A stretch of 55,688 bases of DNA from Armatimonadota bacterium (GCA_030649165.1 JAUSGG010000133.1:1-55688); one strand, 5' to 3'; shown: positions 18,207-27,665, numbered from the stretch's first letter. The notes: generated by a model from the letters alone, not told the origin. A program made the numbers and translations.

Positions 18207-20138
18207 TCAGTCCCGACTCGATTTACGCGCCAAGTCCATAAACACGGCGCACGTCCAGCCGTAGCCGGGGCATCCGGAAGGATCGCCGCTGCGGGAGCTG
18301 TACAGTTCGTACAGCTCATCGTGCCGCATCATCATGTCGAGCAGCCTGTTGGTGGCCACTTTGCCCTCCTTCTCGAATCCGTACGCTTCGAGCGTCTCGA
18401 CCATAATCCAGGCGATGTTTGGCCATACGGGGCCTCGCCACCAACTGTCGGGTTTGTAGGTCGGATCGTCGTAGGCGACGGTTGGAAATGGATACTTCCC
18501 GAAGAGCCGGTTCGGGTCGAGCAGGTATTGCCGTATCATCCGCCGGGCAACGTCTTTGGGCATCGCCATTCCCGCCCACAGTGGGGTGAAGGAGGCCGGA
18601 GTCAGGATCTTGTGGAACGTCTTCTGATCCACCAGACGGTCGTAGAAGATCTCCTCGTGCGGATCGAGAAGCTCGACGAACATCCTGGCATAATGCCGGT
18701 CTGCGCGCCGTTTCCACGCTTCGGCTTCTTCCTGCTTCCCGAGGAGCTTCGCCATCTTCGCGAGTATGCGCATATCTCGATTGAGATACGCGTTAAGGTC
18801 GACCCCTTCGATTCTCCCCTTGTCGAACCTGGGGCTGTCGTCCCAGCATTCGAACCCGCCCATATACTCGCAAACTCCGTTGCCGTCCTGGTCGCGGTTC
18901 TTGAACCACCACTCCACCATCCGCCCGAGCGGTCCGTACACCGCGGAAACGAGCTTCTTATTGCCGAACTGCTCGTAGAGCCGCCAGGCGGCCCATCCGA
19001 CGAGTGGCGACTGGGTCTCGCCGGGCCGGTTCCAGGTGGCGCAGACGAACTGCGGCATCTTGCCGTCAGCTTCCTGGTTTTCGTAGATATTGAGAAGATA
19101 ACCCTCCGCGAGCTTTTGGTTGAACAGCGCGGCCCCGACGCTTGTGAAGCAGGCGTCCCACAGGAATTGGGCGGCGTAGACACCCCGGCCGGGATAACAG
19201 GCCGCGTGTTTCAGTCTGCCCCTCGGCGCCTTCGTGTTGCTCAGTATCTGGTAGGCGGACTTGGCGTAATGCAGTCGCATATTTGTCGGAACACCGTCGA
19301 AGGTGAACTTATCCAGGGCCTTGGCGAGCCAGCGTTTCGAAGCGGCGCGCGAGTCTCTGGACCCGATGCCTGCCAGGCGGAGTGTTCGAGACTTGATCCC
19401 CGCGGCGGTCTCTCCCTCGCCGATTCCCACGATAAACGTCTGTTCCGCGGCGAGAGCATCGGCCCTGGCCGTCCAAGAGACCTGAACCGCCTCGTCTGTT
19501 TCGGCCGTCAGTCCGCCGCTCAGACTGAACGCCTCCGGCACGATCACGCAGATCGCTAAGGGATGGTCCGGGTCCGGGTCGCGCCCGTCGACCCTGGGAA
19601 AGCGGGTTTCCAGGGTAAGGAGCCTGGTATTCGGATCGTATGCGACGCGCCGCTTGAGCTTAGGCTCCGTCGCGGGGATCGACATCGTTGCCTTTACGCC
19701 CGAAGCGCCCGCCGCCGGGTCGGCCTTCAAATGGTAGCAGACGATGTCCAAATCGGCGAAGGCGATGACGCCCGAGAAGCCGTGCTCGCCTTGCTCCTGA
19801 ATCTCCAGCGCGAAATCGGACCTGGTCTTTGTCTTGCCCGAGACGTCGCTCCCGCGGCCGACTTCGAAGGTTAGGAACTGAGAGGAAAGCAGCGGCGAGG
19901 CTCTGCTGTAGTAGAGCCATAGGTCCTCGATGCCGAGCTTCTCTCGCTTGGAAACGCCGAACCATGAGTAGTGCGGGCAGAAGGCGAGATGCGAGGACTC
20001 GAAACGCAACTTGCCCTTCAGGGTGTCGATGAAGCTCCGGGTCATTTTATTGCTCCTTGGCGGGCCGGCGGCCGACAGCGTTGCCGATAGAAACAGCAAC
20101 AGCAGAACAGCTCCCAGCCTGGTACGCGGCAGATTCAT
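18207..20138 (-). CDS. Exported (alpha/alpha)6-barrel glycoside hydrolase, GH63-like
   Basis: This 643-residue protein has a Sec signal peptide (LGAVLLLLFLSATLSAAG), an N-terminal beta-sandwich and a C-terminal alpha/alpha-toroid. Motifs match GH63 and mannosylglycerate-hydrolase-like enzymes such as YgjK: FLWDACFTS, WNRPGETQSPLVGWAAWRLYE, GFECWDDSPRFD (general-acid region), WWRGPVWPNIAWI, and ELYSSRSGDP...GYGWT (general-base region). It probably removes alpha-linked glucose or mannose from extracellular glycans. ATG at 20138 starts the signal peptide; the upstream in-frame codons overlap the promoter. It shares a divergent promoter region with the Wzz-like gene. Confidence 0.82.
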   Translation of the reverse strand: MNLPRTRLGAVLLLLFLSATLSAAGPPRSNKMTRSFIDTLKGKLRFESSHLAFCPHYSWFGVSKREKLGIEDLWLYYSRASPLLSSQFLTFEVGRGSDVSGKTKTRSDFALEIQEQGEHGFSGVIAFADLDIVCYHLKADPAAGASGVKATMSIPATEPKLKRRVAYDPNTRLLTLETRFPRVDGRDPDPDHPLAICVIVPEAFSLSGGLTAETDEAVQVSWTARADALAAEQTFIVGIGEGETAAGIKSRTLRLAGIGSRDSRAASKRWLAKALDKFTFDGVPTNMRLHYAKSAYQILSNTKAPRGRLKHAACYPGRGVYAAQFLWDACFTSVGAALFNQKLAEGYLLNIYENQEADGKMPQFVCATWNRPGETQSPLVGWAAWRLYEQFGNKKLVSAVYGPLGRMVEWWFKNRDQDGNGVCEYMGGFECWDDSPRFDKGRIEGVDLNAYLNRDMRILAKMAKLLGKQEEAEAWKRRADRHYARMFVELLDPHEEIFYDRLVDQKTFHKILTPASFTPLWAGMAMPKDVARRMIRQYLLDPNRLFGKYPFPTVAYDDPTYKPDSWWRGPVWPNIAWIMVETLEAYGFEKEGKVATNRLLDMMMRHDELYELYSSRSGDPSGCPGYGWTCAVFMDLARKSSRD

Positions 20139-20169
20139 GTGTGTTATCCTATCCAGAGCCGATGAGCTT

Positions 20170-20199
20170 ATTATACGACTGCCCTGGGGCATGGCTCAA
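20170..20199 (-). promoter_or_regulatory. Promoter of the GH63-like gene
   Basis: On the minus strand TTGAGC (20194-20199) and TATAAT (20170-20175) are 18 bp apart, about 30 bp before the ATG. Confidence 0.65.
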
Positions 20200-20208
20200 G
20201 TGCGGAAC

Positions 20209-20238
20209 TTGGCGATCAACCTCGTCGTATGATAAGAT
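20209..20238 (+). promoter_or_regulatory. Promoter of the Wzz-like gene
   Basis: TTGGCG (20209-20214), an 18-bp spacer and TAAGAT (20233-20238), with an extended -10 TG at 20230-20231. It lies about 42 bp before the ATG. Confidence 0.6.
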
Positions 20239-20280
20239 ACACCGGCGACGGCGGAAATCGCGAAGGCAGTGGGAATAGAC

Positions 20281-21528
20281 ATGGCAAAACGTTGGGGAAT
20301 TCGGGTTAGTTTGTTTCTTGCGGTAGCGTTGGCGGCTTCGGCGGTGTTCTACATTTGCGTCAATTCGGCCGGGCGCGGGTTCTACACCGGACGGATTAAC
20401 ATGGTTCGACGCTTGCCGGCGGATCAGGCGTGGCAGCGCGACCCCGCGGGGAGTATTAGTAATGTGGGCGTCATAGTCACCAGCGAAAGGGTCCTGCAGT
20501 CCGCCGCCAGAACCATGTCGCTTCTGAATATTTCGAAGCAACCGGAAGAACTGCTTTCGACCATCAAAGTCAAGCCATCAAGACCGGGCGTGATCGGGAT
20601 CGAGCTAACCTCGCGCGACCCCGAACAGGCAAAGGAAGCAATCGACACCGTCGCGGCAGAGGCGCAGACGGTATATTCGGAGACGATGAACCGTCAGCTC
20701 TCGCCATCGGAACGGAAGAATGGGTTCAGGCTTCAGGCCATAGAGCAAGGCCATGTCTTCCCGATCCGCAACGACGCGCCGGCAAAGACCGCGCTTTTCG
20801 CGCCTATCTTCGCGGGCGCCCTCCTCGTTCTGTTCTTGGGAGTCGGCGCGGGCCGCTCCGCCAAGCAATCCAGGGAACCGCAAGACCGTCAACCCACCAG
20901 ATGGGCCAGGATTGTGATTCCCTCGTGCCTCGCGCTTTTTGTGATATCGGCCGCGGTCTACGTCTATAGCTCGCTCAGCGCGCCGAACCTGTATTGCGGG
21001 CGCGCCAAGTTGATCCAGCTTCCGTCGGAAGAAGAAGCGCGCCGGCCCGATGCAATTAAGCGCCTCGATCGTTTTGCCGGCGCTGCGCTGAGCAAGGCGG
21101 CACGGCCTGCCGCAAGAACGCTCAAGCTTTTCAACATATCCATGTCTCCCGACGCCGTGCTGCGCATGACGAAGGTCGAACGGGTCCCCGACAGCACTGT
21201 CCTGAAAGTCGAGGTTGTGTCATCCGATTCCGAGGCGGCGGAGGTGGTCGCGGACGTGGTAGCGTCGCAGGTTCAACAGGTTTACCGCGGGGTCGTGGAA
21301 GCTCCCGCCGCCGGACACGGGGACGGGAGCATATCGGAGCTTTACACAGTCGAGCCGGCGCACACATATCCGACTCGGGCGGCAGGCTACGACATAGCCA
21401 GGCGGATCTCCGGATACGTTACCGCGTGCATGCTTGTGTTTCTGCTGGGAGTGGGAGTTGGGCGCGTCGTGGGTAGACGGACCTGCGACACTGATTCTCT
21501 CGCGAACCTCCCCCTAACCCCCTCCTAG
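20281..21528 (+). CDS. Tandemly duplicated Wzz-like membrane protein
   Basis: This 415-residue protein contains two copies of one unit, each of about 200 residues. Each unit has a membrane helix, a periplasmic Wzz-like alpha/beta domain (segments SRPGVIGIELTSRDPEQAKE and DSTVLKVEVVSSDSEAAEV correspond) and a second helix ending in LFLGVGAGR or VFLLGVGVGR. Before the second helix of each copy comes the xAxTYP/HVFPxR motif of polysaccharide co-polymerases. No kinase domain and no other capsule genes are adjacent. GTG at 20269 is an alternative start. The last codons (NLPLTPS) and the stop are read from a C-rich dispersed repeat. Confidence 0.75.
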   Translation: MAKRWGIRVSLFLAVALAASAVFYICVNSAGRGFYTGRINMVRRLPADQAWQRDPAGSISNVGVIVTSERVLQSAARTMSLLNISKQPEELLSTIKVKPSRPGVIGIELTSRDPEQAKEAIDTVAAEAQTVYSETMNRQLSPSERKNGFRLQAIEQGHVFPIRNDAPAKTALFAPIFAGALLVLFLGVGAGRSAKQSREPQDRQPTRWARIVIPSCLALFVISAAVYVYSSLSAPNLYCGRAKLIQLPSEEEARRPDAIKRLDRFAGAALSKAARPAARTLKLFNISMSPDAVLRMTKVERVPDSTVLKVEVVSSDSEAAEVVADVVASQVQQVYRGVVEAPAAGHGDGSISELYTVEPAHTYPTRAAGYDIARRISGYVTACMLVFLLGVGVGRVVGRRTCDTDSLANLPLTPS

Positions 21529-21543
21529 CTAGAAGGAGGGGGA
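21507..21543. repeat. C-rich palindromic repeat joining two gene ends
   Basis: CCTCCCCCTAACCCCCTCC, a short loop, then GGAGGGGG. It encodes the end of the Wzz-like protein and lies directly downstream of the convergent phosphofructokinase gene, so it may terminate both transcripts. Confidence 0.65.
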
Positions 21544-21545
21544 AT

Positions 21546-23201
21546 CTACGCTCCCTTCTCCAACGCCAGCGTTATCGTCGGCGCGTCGCAAATCTCCGAA
21601 GGACCGAAGTACTGCACCGGACCGGGGAAGACGTACTCGTCGTTCAGCGCCCAGTTGTCGCGGTTAGCGGCAAACCTCTTGAACGGCTCGCCGTCCAAAT
21701 CGACCAGCGCCTTCTTGATAACCAGCGTCTCCTCGCCTTTGCGGACCTCCTTGTTGAGCATCATCGTCACAGGCGTGCCGCCCGCGATCCATTGATCGCT
21801 CGGCCTGGTCAGGTTCTGTATGTTCACGGTGTAGCCGGTCAGTCTGGCCCTCACGAACTGCGCGGCGGCGTGCCCGAGCGAATAGCAGTAGTCCGCGTCG
21901 AAGTTGGACGGCATCGCGCAGCGGCCTTCGTATCCGAAAAAGTGGCCGAGCGGGCTGAACTTCACTTTCTTGCCGTGAGCTTCCAGCGAGCCCAGCTTGT
22001 CTGACACGAGGTCGATGAGCAAATCCTCCGTTTTCACCTGCGAAAGGGGCACGTTGCCGTGTTCGTCCCGGCGAAGCAGAACCTCCTGAATGTCCTGAGG
22101 CAGAGACCCATAGACTCTTGCGCTGTGGTCGTCCATCTGATCCTGGCTGGTCACGTGCTGGAAACGGTCCTCGTGACTCGGCAGGCTGTGAATGTACTTT
22201 TCCTCCCTGCCAAGTATCGCGCTGAGATGGTCGATGAGCGTCTTGATGTCGCTTATGAACTCAGGAAGGCCCTCGGGAACGACGAGAATGCCGTAGTTTC
22301 TGCCCGCCTCGGAGCGCTTCACAATCACATCGACGATCTGGTCCACGACTCCTTCGAGCGTCGTGCCTTTTGCCTGAATCTCCTCGGAGATGAGAGTGAT
22401 ATTCGGCTGGGTCTGGAGAGCGCACTCCAGCGCGACGTGGCTGGCGGCGCGGCCCATCAGGCGGATGAAGTGCCAGTATTTCACCGCGGAGGTGGCGTCG
22501 CGGCAGATGTTGCCGATGAGTTCGGAGTAGGTCTTGCAGGCCGTGTCGAACCCGAAGGAGACCTCGATCTGGTCGTTTTTCATATCGCCGTCGATAGTCT
22601 TGGGAACGCCGACAACTACCGTCTTCGATCTCTGGGCTTTGAGATATTCGGCCAGCACGGCGGCGTTAGTGTTGGAGTCGTCTCCGCCGATCACCACCAG
22701 GCCGTCCAGGTCCATATCGTTGAAATTGCTCTTGCACGCCGCGAGATGCTCCGTGCTCTCTATCTTGTCCCGGCCGCTCATGATCATATCGAACCCGCCG
22801 GTGTTCCGATATCGGTCGATGACCTCGGCCGTCAGATCCTTGTATCTCCCCTTAATCACTCCCTTAGGTCCCTTGAGGAAGCCGAAGAGCCTGCTCTCGC
22901 TGTTGGCGGCTTTGAGCGCGTCGAAGAACCCGGCGATGACGTTGTGTCCACCCGGGGCTTGCCCGCCCGAAAGCACGACACCTACTTTCAGCGGGGTTGA
23001 CTCCAATCCTTCGCCGTGAACGATCCTGGCGAGCGGCTGTCCGTACGTATTTGGGAACTCCTTCCTTATCGCTTCCCTATCGGTGGCCGGTTCAGTGGCC
23101 GCGCCCAGTTCGACCTTGATCTTCCCGCTGCGCAGCGCCGGCGGCAGCTTCGGCTGGTATCCGGCGCGTTGCTTCTGCAAATCCGAGATTCTTGCGCTCA
23201 T
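21546..23201 (-). CDS. pfp: Diphosphate-dependent 6-phosphofructokinase
   Basis: This 551-residue protein is a long-type PPi-PFK, catalysing reversible fructose-6-phosphate + PPi to fructose-1,6-bisphosphate + phosphate. Its two signatures for PPi rather than ATP use are clear: D175 within GGDDSN (172-177) and K201 within PKTIDGD. The VVLSGGQAPGGHN loop near residue 77 and MGRAASHVALE follow family pattern. The length fits the plant beta-subunit-like clade. ATG at 23201 is chosen: GAGGAAG lies 8 nt upstream, and the frame's earlier codon (23240) coincides with the transcription start of the strong promoter. Confidence 0.93.
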   Translation of the reverse strand: MSARISDLQKQRAGYQPKLPPALRSGKIKVELGAATEPATDREAIRKEFPNTYGQPLARIVHGEGLESTPLKVGVVLSGGQAPGGHNVIAGFFDALKAANSESRLFGFLKGPKGVIKGRYKDLTAEVIDRYRNTGGFDMIMSGRDKIESTEHLAACKSNFNDMDLDGLVVIGGDDSNTNAAVLAEYLKAQRSKTVVVGVPKTIDGDMKNDQIEVSFGFDTACKTYSELIGNICRDATSAVKYWHFIRLMGRAASHVALECALQTQPNITLISEEIQAKGTTLEGVVDQIVDVIVKRSEAGRNYGILVVPEGLPEFISDIKTLIDHLSAILGREEKYIHSLPSHEDRFQHVTSQDQMDDHSARVYGSLPQDIQEVLLRRDEHGNVPLSQVKTEDLLIDLVSDKLGSLEAHGKKVKFSPLGHFFGYEGRCAMPSNFDADYCYSLGHAAAQFVRARLTGYTVNIQNLTRPSDQWIAGGTPVTMMLNKEVRKGEETLVIKKALVDLDGEPFKRFAANRDNWALNDEYVFPGPVQYFGPSEICDAPTITLALEKGA

Positions 23202-23248
23202 CGTAATGGCTTCCTCTTCCTTTGGTATCGTGTGGAGCAAACTCTTTG

Positions 23249-23277
23249 ATTATAGTAATTCCGGCGGGATTTGACAA
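23249..23277 (-). promoter_or_regulatory. Strong promoter of pfp
   Basis: On the minus strand TTGTCA (23272-23277), a 17-bp spacer and a consensus TATAAT (23249-23254). The 5' leader is about 41 nt. Confidence 0.75.
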
Positions 23278-23449
23278 AGCGGGTAGCGGGTCGGCGGTCA
23301 GTCTGGTTCAGGGAAGAACGCGGATAAACACGGATGAGATTAGACAAGGGACCAGGAGGAGTCGAGCGCATCTCAAGTGGACAGGAAGCAAACTACGAAA
23401 GACCTTCTAACTAAGTGCAGCATTTCCTAAATATCGTCGCATATTCCGG

Positions 23450-23523
23450 AACCTCCCCCTAACCCCCTCCTTAGAGGAGGGGGGAATACTCCCTCTCCTT
23501 CTAGGAGAGGGTTGTGGTGAGGT
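23450..23523. repeat. C-rich palindromic dispersed repeat (double)
   Basis: CCTCCCCCTAACCCCCTCC, TAGA, GGAGGGGGG, followed by CCCTCTCCTTCTAGGAGAGGG. Confidence 0.65.
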
Positions 23524-23727
23524 TATTACGTCATCGAACTTATGAAATGAGGTACTAAGAAAAGGAGAAAGGACAAATGCTCCGGGGGAACTGCTCTGAT
23601 ATGCCTGGGGCCCACGCCATTCGGCTCCACAACCGAGGCGATCAATGCAGTTTCTCCAATATCCGCTTCGCGCTTTCCTTCCTTTCGAGTTTTCCTGGTT
23701 AGGCAAGCCTTTGGTGGCCATCCACCC

Positions 23728-23756
23728 TTGAACATCTCCTCCCGCCCGCGTATACT
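23728..23756 (+). promoter_or_regulatory. Promoter of the TauE/SafE-type gene
   Basis: TTGAAC (23728-23733), a 17-bp spacer and TATACT (23751-23756), giving a leader of about 50 nt. Confidence 0.65.
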
Positions 23757-23813
23757 TGAGGTAGGCCCGCGGGCGGTCGGAGTCGCTGCGCGGGCTTTGC
23801 GTTTGAATCGGAA

Positions 23814-24593
23814 ATGATGCACCTAAGTCCAATGCACTGGCTGCTCGCGGTCGCGGCGGCGCTGATGACCGGCGTTTCCAAAACGGCGGTGCCCGGGGCC
23901 GGTATACTGGTAGCCCCCATGCTGGCGGCCATCTTCGGCGGGTTTCAGTCAGTCGGGATCATGCTGCCGATGCTCATCTTCGGCGACGTATTCGCCATCG
24001 CGTGGTACCGGCGCCACGCTCAGTGGGACAAGATAGTCGGCCTGCTGCCCTGGGTGATTGCCGGCATGGGCGTCGGTGTGGCGGCTCTCTGGGTAATAGG
24101 CGAGTCCGACAGCACGAAGGATGTGCTGGGGATGGTCATCGGCGTTCTCGTGCTGGGGATGCTCGCGATGAGCCTCGCGCAGGACCGCCTCGACGAGCGC
24201 TTTACGCCCAGATCGAAGGCCGGCGTCGCCGGAACCGGAGTGGCCGCGGGGTTTACAACGATGGTCTCGAACGCCGCGGGGCCGATCATGACGGTCTACA
24301 TGACCGCGCACCGCTTGCCGAAGAAACAGTTCATGGGCACGCTGGCGTGGTACTTCTTCCTGCTGAACCTGAGCAAGCTGCCGGTGTACGCCGCTCTGAC
24401 GGCCGCGCACCCGGACAAGCCGATCATTACGGGCCATTCGCTTCTTTTCAACCTTGTCATCTGCCCGGTGATTCTGGTCGGAGTGTTCATCGGCAGATGG
24501 CTGTTGCCGCGACTTTCGCAGGAAGTGTTCGAGCGGACTGTCGTCATCCTGGCGGCGGCAGCGGCGGTGAGGCTGATTGCCGGGGCGTTGTAG
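23814..24593 (+). CDS. TSUP family (TauE/SafE) membrane transporter
   Basis: This 259-residue integral membrane protein has about eight hydrophobic helices in two halves. The first half carries GVSKTAVPGAGILVAPMLA (residues 20-38), the second GVAAGFTTMVSNAAGPIMTVYM, which correspond to the repeated TauE motifs. Members export or import sulfite, sulfoacetate or other small anions. It stands alone with its own promoter, so the substrate is open; proximity to a sulfatase about 6 kb away is not evidence of linkage. Two adjacent ATGs (23814, 23817) are possible starts. Confidence 0.9.
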   Translation: MMHLSPMHWLLAVAAALMTGVSKTAVPGAGILVAPMLAAIFGGFQSVGIMLPMLIFGDVFAIAWYRRHAQWDKIVGLLPWVIAGMGVGVAALWVIGESDSTKDVLGMVIGVLVLGMLAMSLAQDRLDERFTPRSKAGVAGTGVAAGFTTMVSNAAGPIMTVYMTAHRLPKKQFMGTLAWYFFLLNLSKLPVYAALTAAHPDKPIITGHSLLFNLVICPVILVGVFIGRWLLPRLSQEVFERTVVILAAAAAVRLIAGAL

Positions 24594-24759
24594 CCCCAGA
24601 AGGATATTCCCGTCTGGATAGTTAAAGCAGAGTATGGATGTGTATTTGCGCCGGCGCGGACCGCGCCGTACGTCGCGAGTCCCGGACCGTCCTCGGGTGA
24701 ACTTGCCCGTTGAGGCGGCACACCCACCGGACTCGATTATCTGCAATGGAGGTCTATAC

Positions 24760-26103
24760 TTGAGCGACGATTTCAAACTTGAGATTTCGAGAAGAAAGTT
24801 CCTGACCGGATCGGCCGCCGGCCTGGCCGCGGCTTCACTGCCCGCATGGTTCACGAAGTCGGCCGAAGCCTCGGATGACGACTACCTGAGCAAGCTGAAA
24901 CGCTCCAAGGGCCGGAAGATCGGACCAAACGACCGGATAAACGTCGCCGTGATCGGCCCCGGAGGCACCCGCGGCGGCTACAGGCAGGGCTTGCACGACG
25001 CGGAGGGCATCGCCGCTCAGGAGGGCTGCCAGATGGTGGCGGCCTGCGATGTAGACGCGCAGCACCTCAAAGAAGCGTGCGAGAAGTTCGGGCCTGATTG
25101 CAAAGGCTACAAGGATTTCCGCGAGCTGTTGGCGCGCAAAGACATCGACGCCGTTGTGATCGGCACGCCGGACCATTGGCACGCCGTGATTTGTATCGCC
25201 GCCATGAAAGCCGGCAAGGACGTATACTGCGAAAAGCCGCTCACGCTGACCATCGAGGAAGGACAGAAGATAGTCAAAGTCGCCAAAGAGACCAAGCGGG
25301 TCTTCCAGGTGGGAAGCCAGCAGAGGTCGCGCGACATATTCCGCCTGGCGTGCGAGTTGGCGCGCAACGGCCGGATCGGGAAGATCAAGAAGGTGGAGAC
25401 GCACCTGCCGACCGGACCGATCGGCGGCCCGTTTGAGGTCAAGCCGGTCCCGGCGGACTTTGATTGGGACATGTGGCTCGGTCCCACTCGAATGACCGAT
25501 TACGTGCCGGAGCGCACGCACGGCGAGTTTCGCTGGTGGCTTGAGTACTCCGGCGGGATGATGACCGACTGGGGAGCGCATCACAACGATATTGCGCAGT
25601 GGGGGCTCGGAACGGAGCGGTCCGGCCCGGTCACCATAGAGGCGGCGGGAAAGGCCGCCGATCCCGGCAATAACTGCTACAACACGTTTCCGGAGTTCGC
25701 AATCACCTACACTTACGCTGACGGGGCTCCGCTGATCTGTACCAACAAAGGCCCCAACGGCGTCAAGTTCGAAGGCGAAGAAGGCTGGGTGTTCGTGGAC
25801 AGGGGCGAGATCAAGGCCAGCGACCAGAAGCTAATCGACGAACCGCTTCCTTCAAATGCCGTCAGACTCTACGAGTCCAACAGCCACGCGCGCAACTTCG
25901 TGGAGTGTATCCGCTCGCGAAAGCCTTGCATTTGCGACGCGGAGATTGGCCATCGTTCGGCGAGCGTATGCCATCTCGGCAATATATCGCTGAGGCTGAA
26001 CGGTCGCAAGCTGCGCTGGGACCCGGAAGCGGAGCGTTTCATCGGCGACGAAGAGGCGAATGCGTATATCAAGCGACCGATGCGGAAGCCGTGGAGGATA
26101 TAG
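24760..26103 (+). CDS. Tat-exported Gfo/Idh/MocA family oxidoreductase
   Basis: This 447-residue protein has a Tat signal at its start (SRRKFLTGSAAGLAAASLP, residues 10-28). A Rossmann domain (VAVIGPGGTRGGY), the family EKP motif (YCEKPLTLT) and the C-terminal alpha/beta domain with DWGAHHNDIAQWG follow. Such exported members occur widely in Planctomycetes, Verrucomicrobia and Armatimonadota and are thought to act on sugars with a tightly bound NAD(P), although the substrate is unknown. TTG at 24760 is the start: GGAGGT lies 6 nt before it and it places the Tat motif correctly. A longer frame from 24634 has no such support. Confidence 0.9.
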   Translation: MSDDFKLEISRRKFLTGSAAGLAAASLPAWFTKSAEASDDDYLSKLKRSKGRKIGPNDRINVAVIGPGGTRGGYRQGLHDAEGIAAQEGCQMVAACDVDAQHLKEACEKFGPDCKGYKDFRELLARKDIDAVVIGTPDHWHAVICIAAMKAGKDVYCEKPLTLTIEEGQKIVKVAKETKRVFQVGSQQRSRDIFRLACELARNGRIGKIKKVETHLPTGPIGGPFEVKPVPADFDWDMWLGPTRMTDYVPERTHGEFRWWLEYSGGMMTDWGAHHNDIAQWGLGTERSGPVTIEAAGKAADPGNNCYNTFPEFAITYTYADGAPLICTNKGPNGVKFEGEEGWVFVDRGEIKASDQKLIDEPLPSNAVRLYESNSHARNFVECIRSRKPCICDAEIGHRSASVCHLGNISLRLNGRKLRWDPEAERFIGDEEANAYIKRPMRKPWRI

Positions 26104-26124
26104 ACCGCGCCATTGTCGATGCGG

Positions 26125-26150
26125 AAGGGCCGGGGCTCGCCCCGGCCCTT
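26125..26150 (+). terminator. Terminator of the oxidoreductase gene
   Basis: AAGGGCCGGGG pairs with CCCCGGCCCTT around a CTCG loop, 21 bp after the stop codon, followed by ATGATTTTGG. Confidence 0.7.
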
Positions 26151-26384
26151 ATGATTTTGGAGGCTTATTGCGCCTGCCGCGGTTTTCGCGTTCGGCTCGA
26201 CATCCTCCAGCGCTCCAATCCCAGACTGCCGCAATATGCCGCCCCGCCTTGTGCAAGTCACTAACCATGAATAGCTTAGGACGTAGCGTATCGCCGGCGC
26301 GACGCGCTTTTTGTCTGATTTTTTGCTCTGACGGTCCTGTCGTCAATGCCGGGACAGGTCAATGCCGTGCGGAGTGGAGGCGCC

Positions 26385-27665
26385 GTGAGTAACCAGGTCG
26401 AAGTCCGGCCCAGAGTCATAGTCTGCACGGACATCAGCACAGTCGGCGCCCGCAAAGGAGAGCCGGATGACACCCAGTCCCTCGTGCGTTTCCTTTTGTA
26501 CGCGAACCATTTCGACGTCGAGGGCCTGATCGCGACCAGCGCTTCGCACGATGATAGGGTCCATCCGGACTACATCAGGTCGATCGTCAGCGCGTACGGG
26601 CGGGTCCGTGACAACCTGGCGTTGCACGATCCCGCGTATCCGACCGCGCGGTATCTGCTGGACCGGGTGAAGGCCGGGGCCGACGACAGGAACGCCCTGG
26701 GGCCCGGATGCGATACGGAAGCGTCCGACTGGATCATCTCCGCTGTGGAAAAGCCCGATCCGCGCCCCATTTGGATCGTTATGTGGGGAGGGGCACGAGA
26801 GCTCGCGCAGGCCATATCCAAGATGGAGCGAGGAGGGGATACGGCCAGGCTGGCGGCTTTCCGGTCCAAGGTCCGCGTGTACGCCATCGGGGACCAGGAT
26901 GCGGGCTGCGCCTGGATCAAGACCCATCACCCGAACGCTTTCTACATAACCGCCCGCCACGCTTACCGCGGCATGTACCGAGACGGCGACACCTCGCTTT
27001 GTACGCGGGATTGGGTACAGCAAAACGTGACGACGGGGCACGGCGCTCTCGGCGCGGCATATCCGAACTACGACGGCGGCGATCCGTGGGGAGCCGTAAA
27101 GGGCATCAAAGAAGGCGACACGCCGTCTTTTCTGTATCTCATTCCCAACGGTCTGGGCAACCCGGAGCAGCCCGCGTGGGGGAGTTGGGGAGGACGTTTT
27201 TCCGGCCCCGGACCGCAGTACACGGACGCAAAAGATGTTGTCGGCGGCGAGAACAGCGAGCGGGCGACAGTGTATCGTTGGCGGGCGGCTTATCAGGCGG
27301 ACTTCCGGGCGCGATTGGACTGGTGCGTGAAGCCGTTCGACAAGGCAAATCACGCGCCGACTGCCTGCGTCACGGGACCGCCGTCGCGAAAAGTGGCCTC
27401 GGGCGGGATCGCGCAATTGGATGCGACCGGCTCCACCGATCCGGACGGCGATAAGCTGGCCTGCGACTGGTATTTCTACCGCGAGCCCAGTAGCTACAGG
27501 GGCGAACTCGCGATCGAGCATGGCGACAACGGCCGCGCGCGGTTTCGGGCTCCGCGGGTGGATTCTCCTCAGACGATACACATCATACTGACCGTCACCG
27601 ACGACGGGTTTCCCGCGCTGCGCGGCTACAGGCGCGTTGTCGTGACGGTGGAGCCTGGACAGTGA
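26385..27665 (+). CDS. DUF1593 nucleoside-hydrolase-like protein
   Basis: This protein of about 426 residues opens with RPRVIVCTDISTVGARKGEPDDTQSLVRFL (split over residues 9-36), a variant of the nucleoside hydrolase DxDxxxDD metal loop that defines the DUF1593 family (Sde182-like, first noted in polysaccharide degraders). A C-terminal Ig-like domain with GSTDPDGDKLACDWYFY resembles a PKD/cadherin module. No signal peptide is seen with either start. GTG at 26385 follows GGAGG by 4 nt; ATG at 26346 has no ribosome binding site but cannot be excluded. The activity of the family is not settled. Confidence 0.82.
   Translation: MSNQVEVRPRVIVCTDISTVGARKGEPDDTQSLVRFLLYANHFDVEGLIATSASHDDRVHPDYIRSIVSAYGRVRDNLALHDPAYPTARYLLDRVKAGADDRNALGPGCDTEASDWIISAVEKPDPRPIWIVMWGGARELAQAISKMERGGDTARLAAFRSKVRVYAIGDQDAGCAWIKTHHPNAFYITARHAYRGMYRDGDTSLCTRDWVQQNVTTGHGALGAAYPNYDGGDPWGAVKGIKEGDTPSFLYLIPNGLGNPEQPAWGSWGGRFSGPGPQYTDAKDVVGGENSERATVYRWRAAYQADFRARLDWCVKPFDKANHAPTACVTGPPSRKVASGGIAQLDATGSTDPDGDKLACDWYFYREPSSYRGELAIEHGDNGRARFRAPRVDSPQTIHIILTVTDDGFPALRGYRRVVVTVEPGQ

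Larger units (their letters stand above)
23278..23813. other. Long intergenic region, largely unassigned
   Basis: It contains a short GAACGCGGATAAACACGG dispersed motif near 23313, C-rich palindromes (23450-23523) and the promoter of the TauE/SafE gene (23728-23756). The stretch 23560-23720 is unlike neighbouring intergenic DNA: a minus-strand frame there is open for nearly 100 codons, but no start with a ribosome binding site or known family is seen, so it may be a decayed gene or another repeat. Confidence 0.5.
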
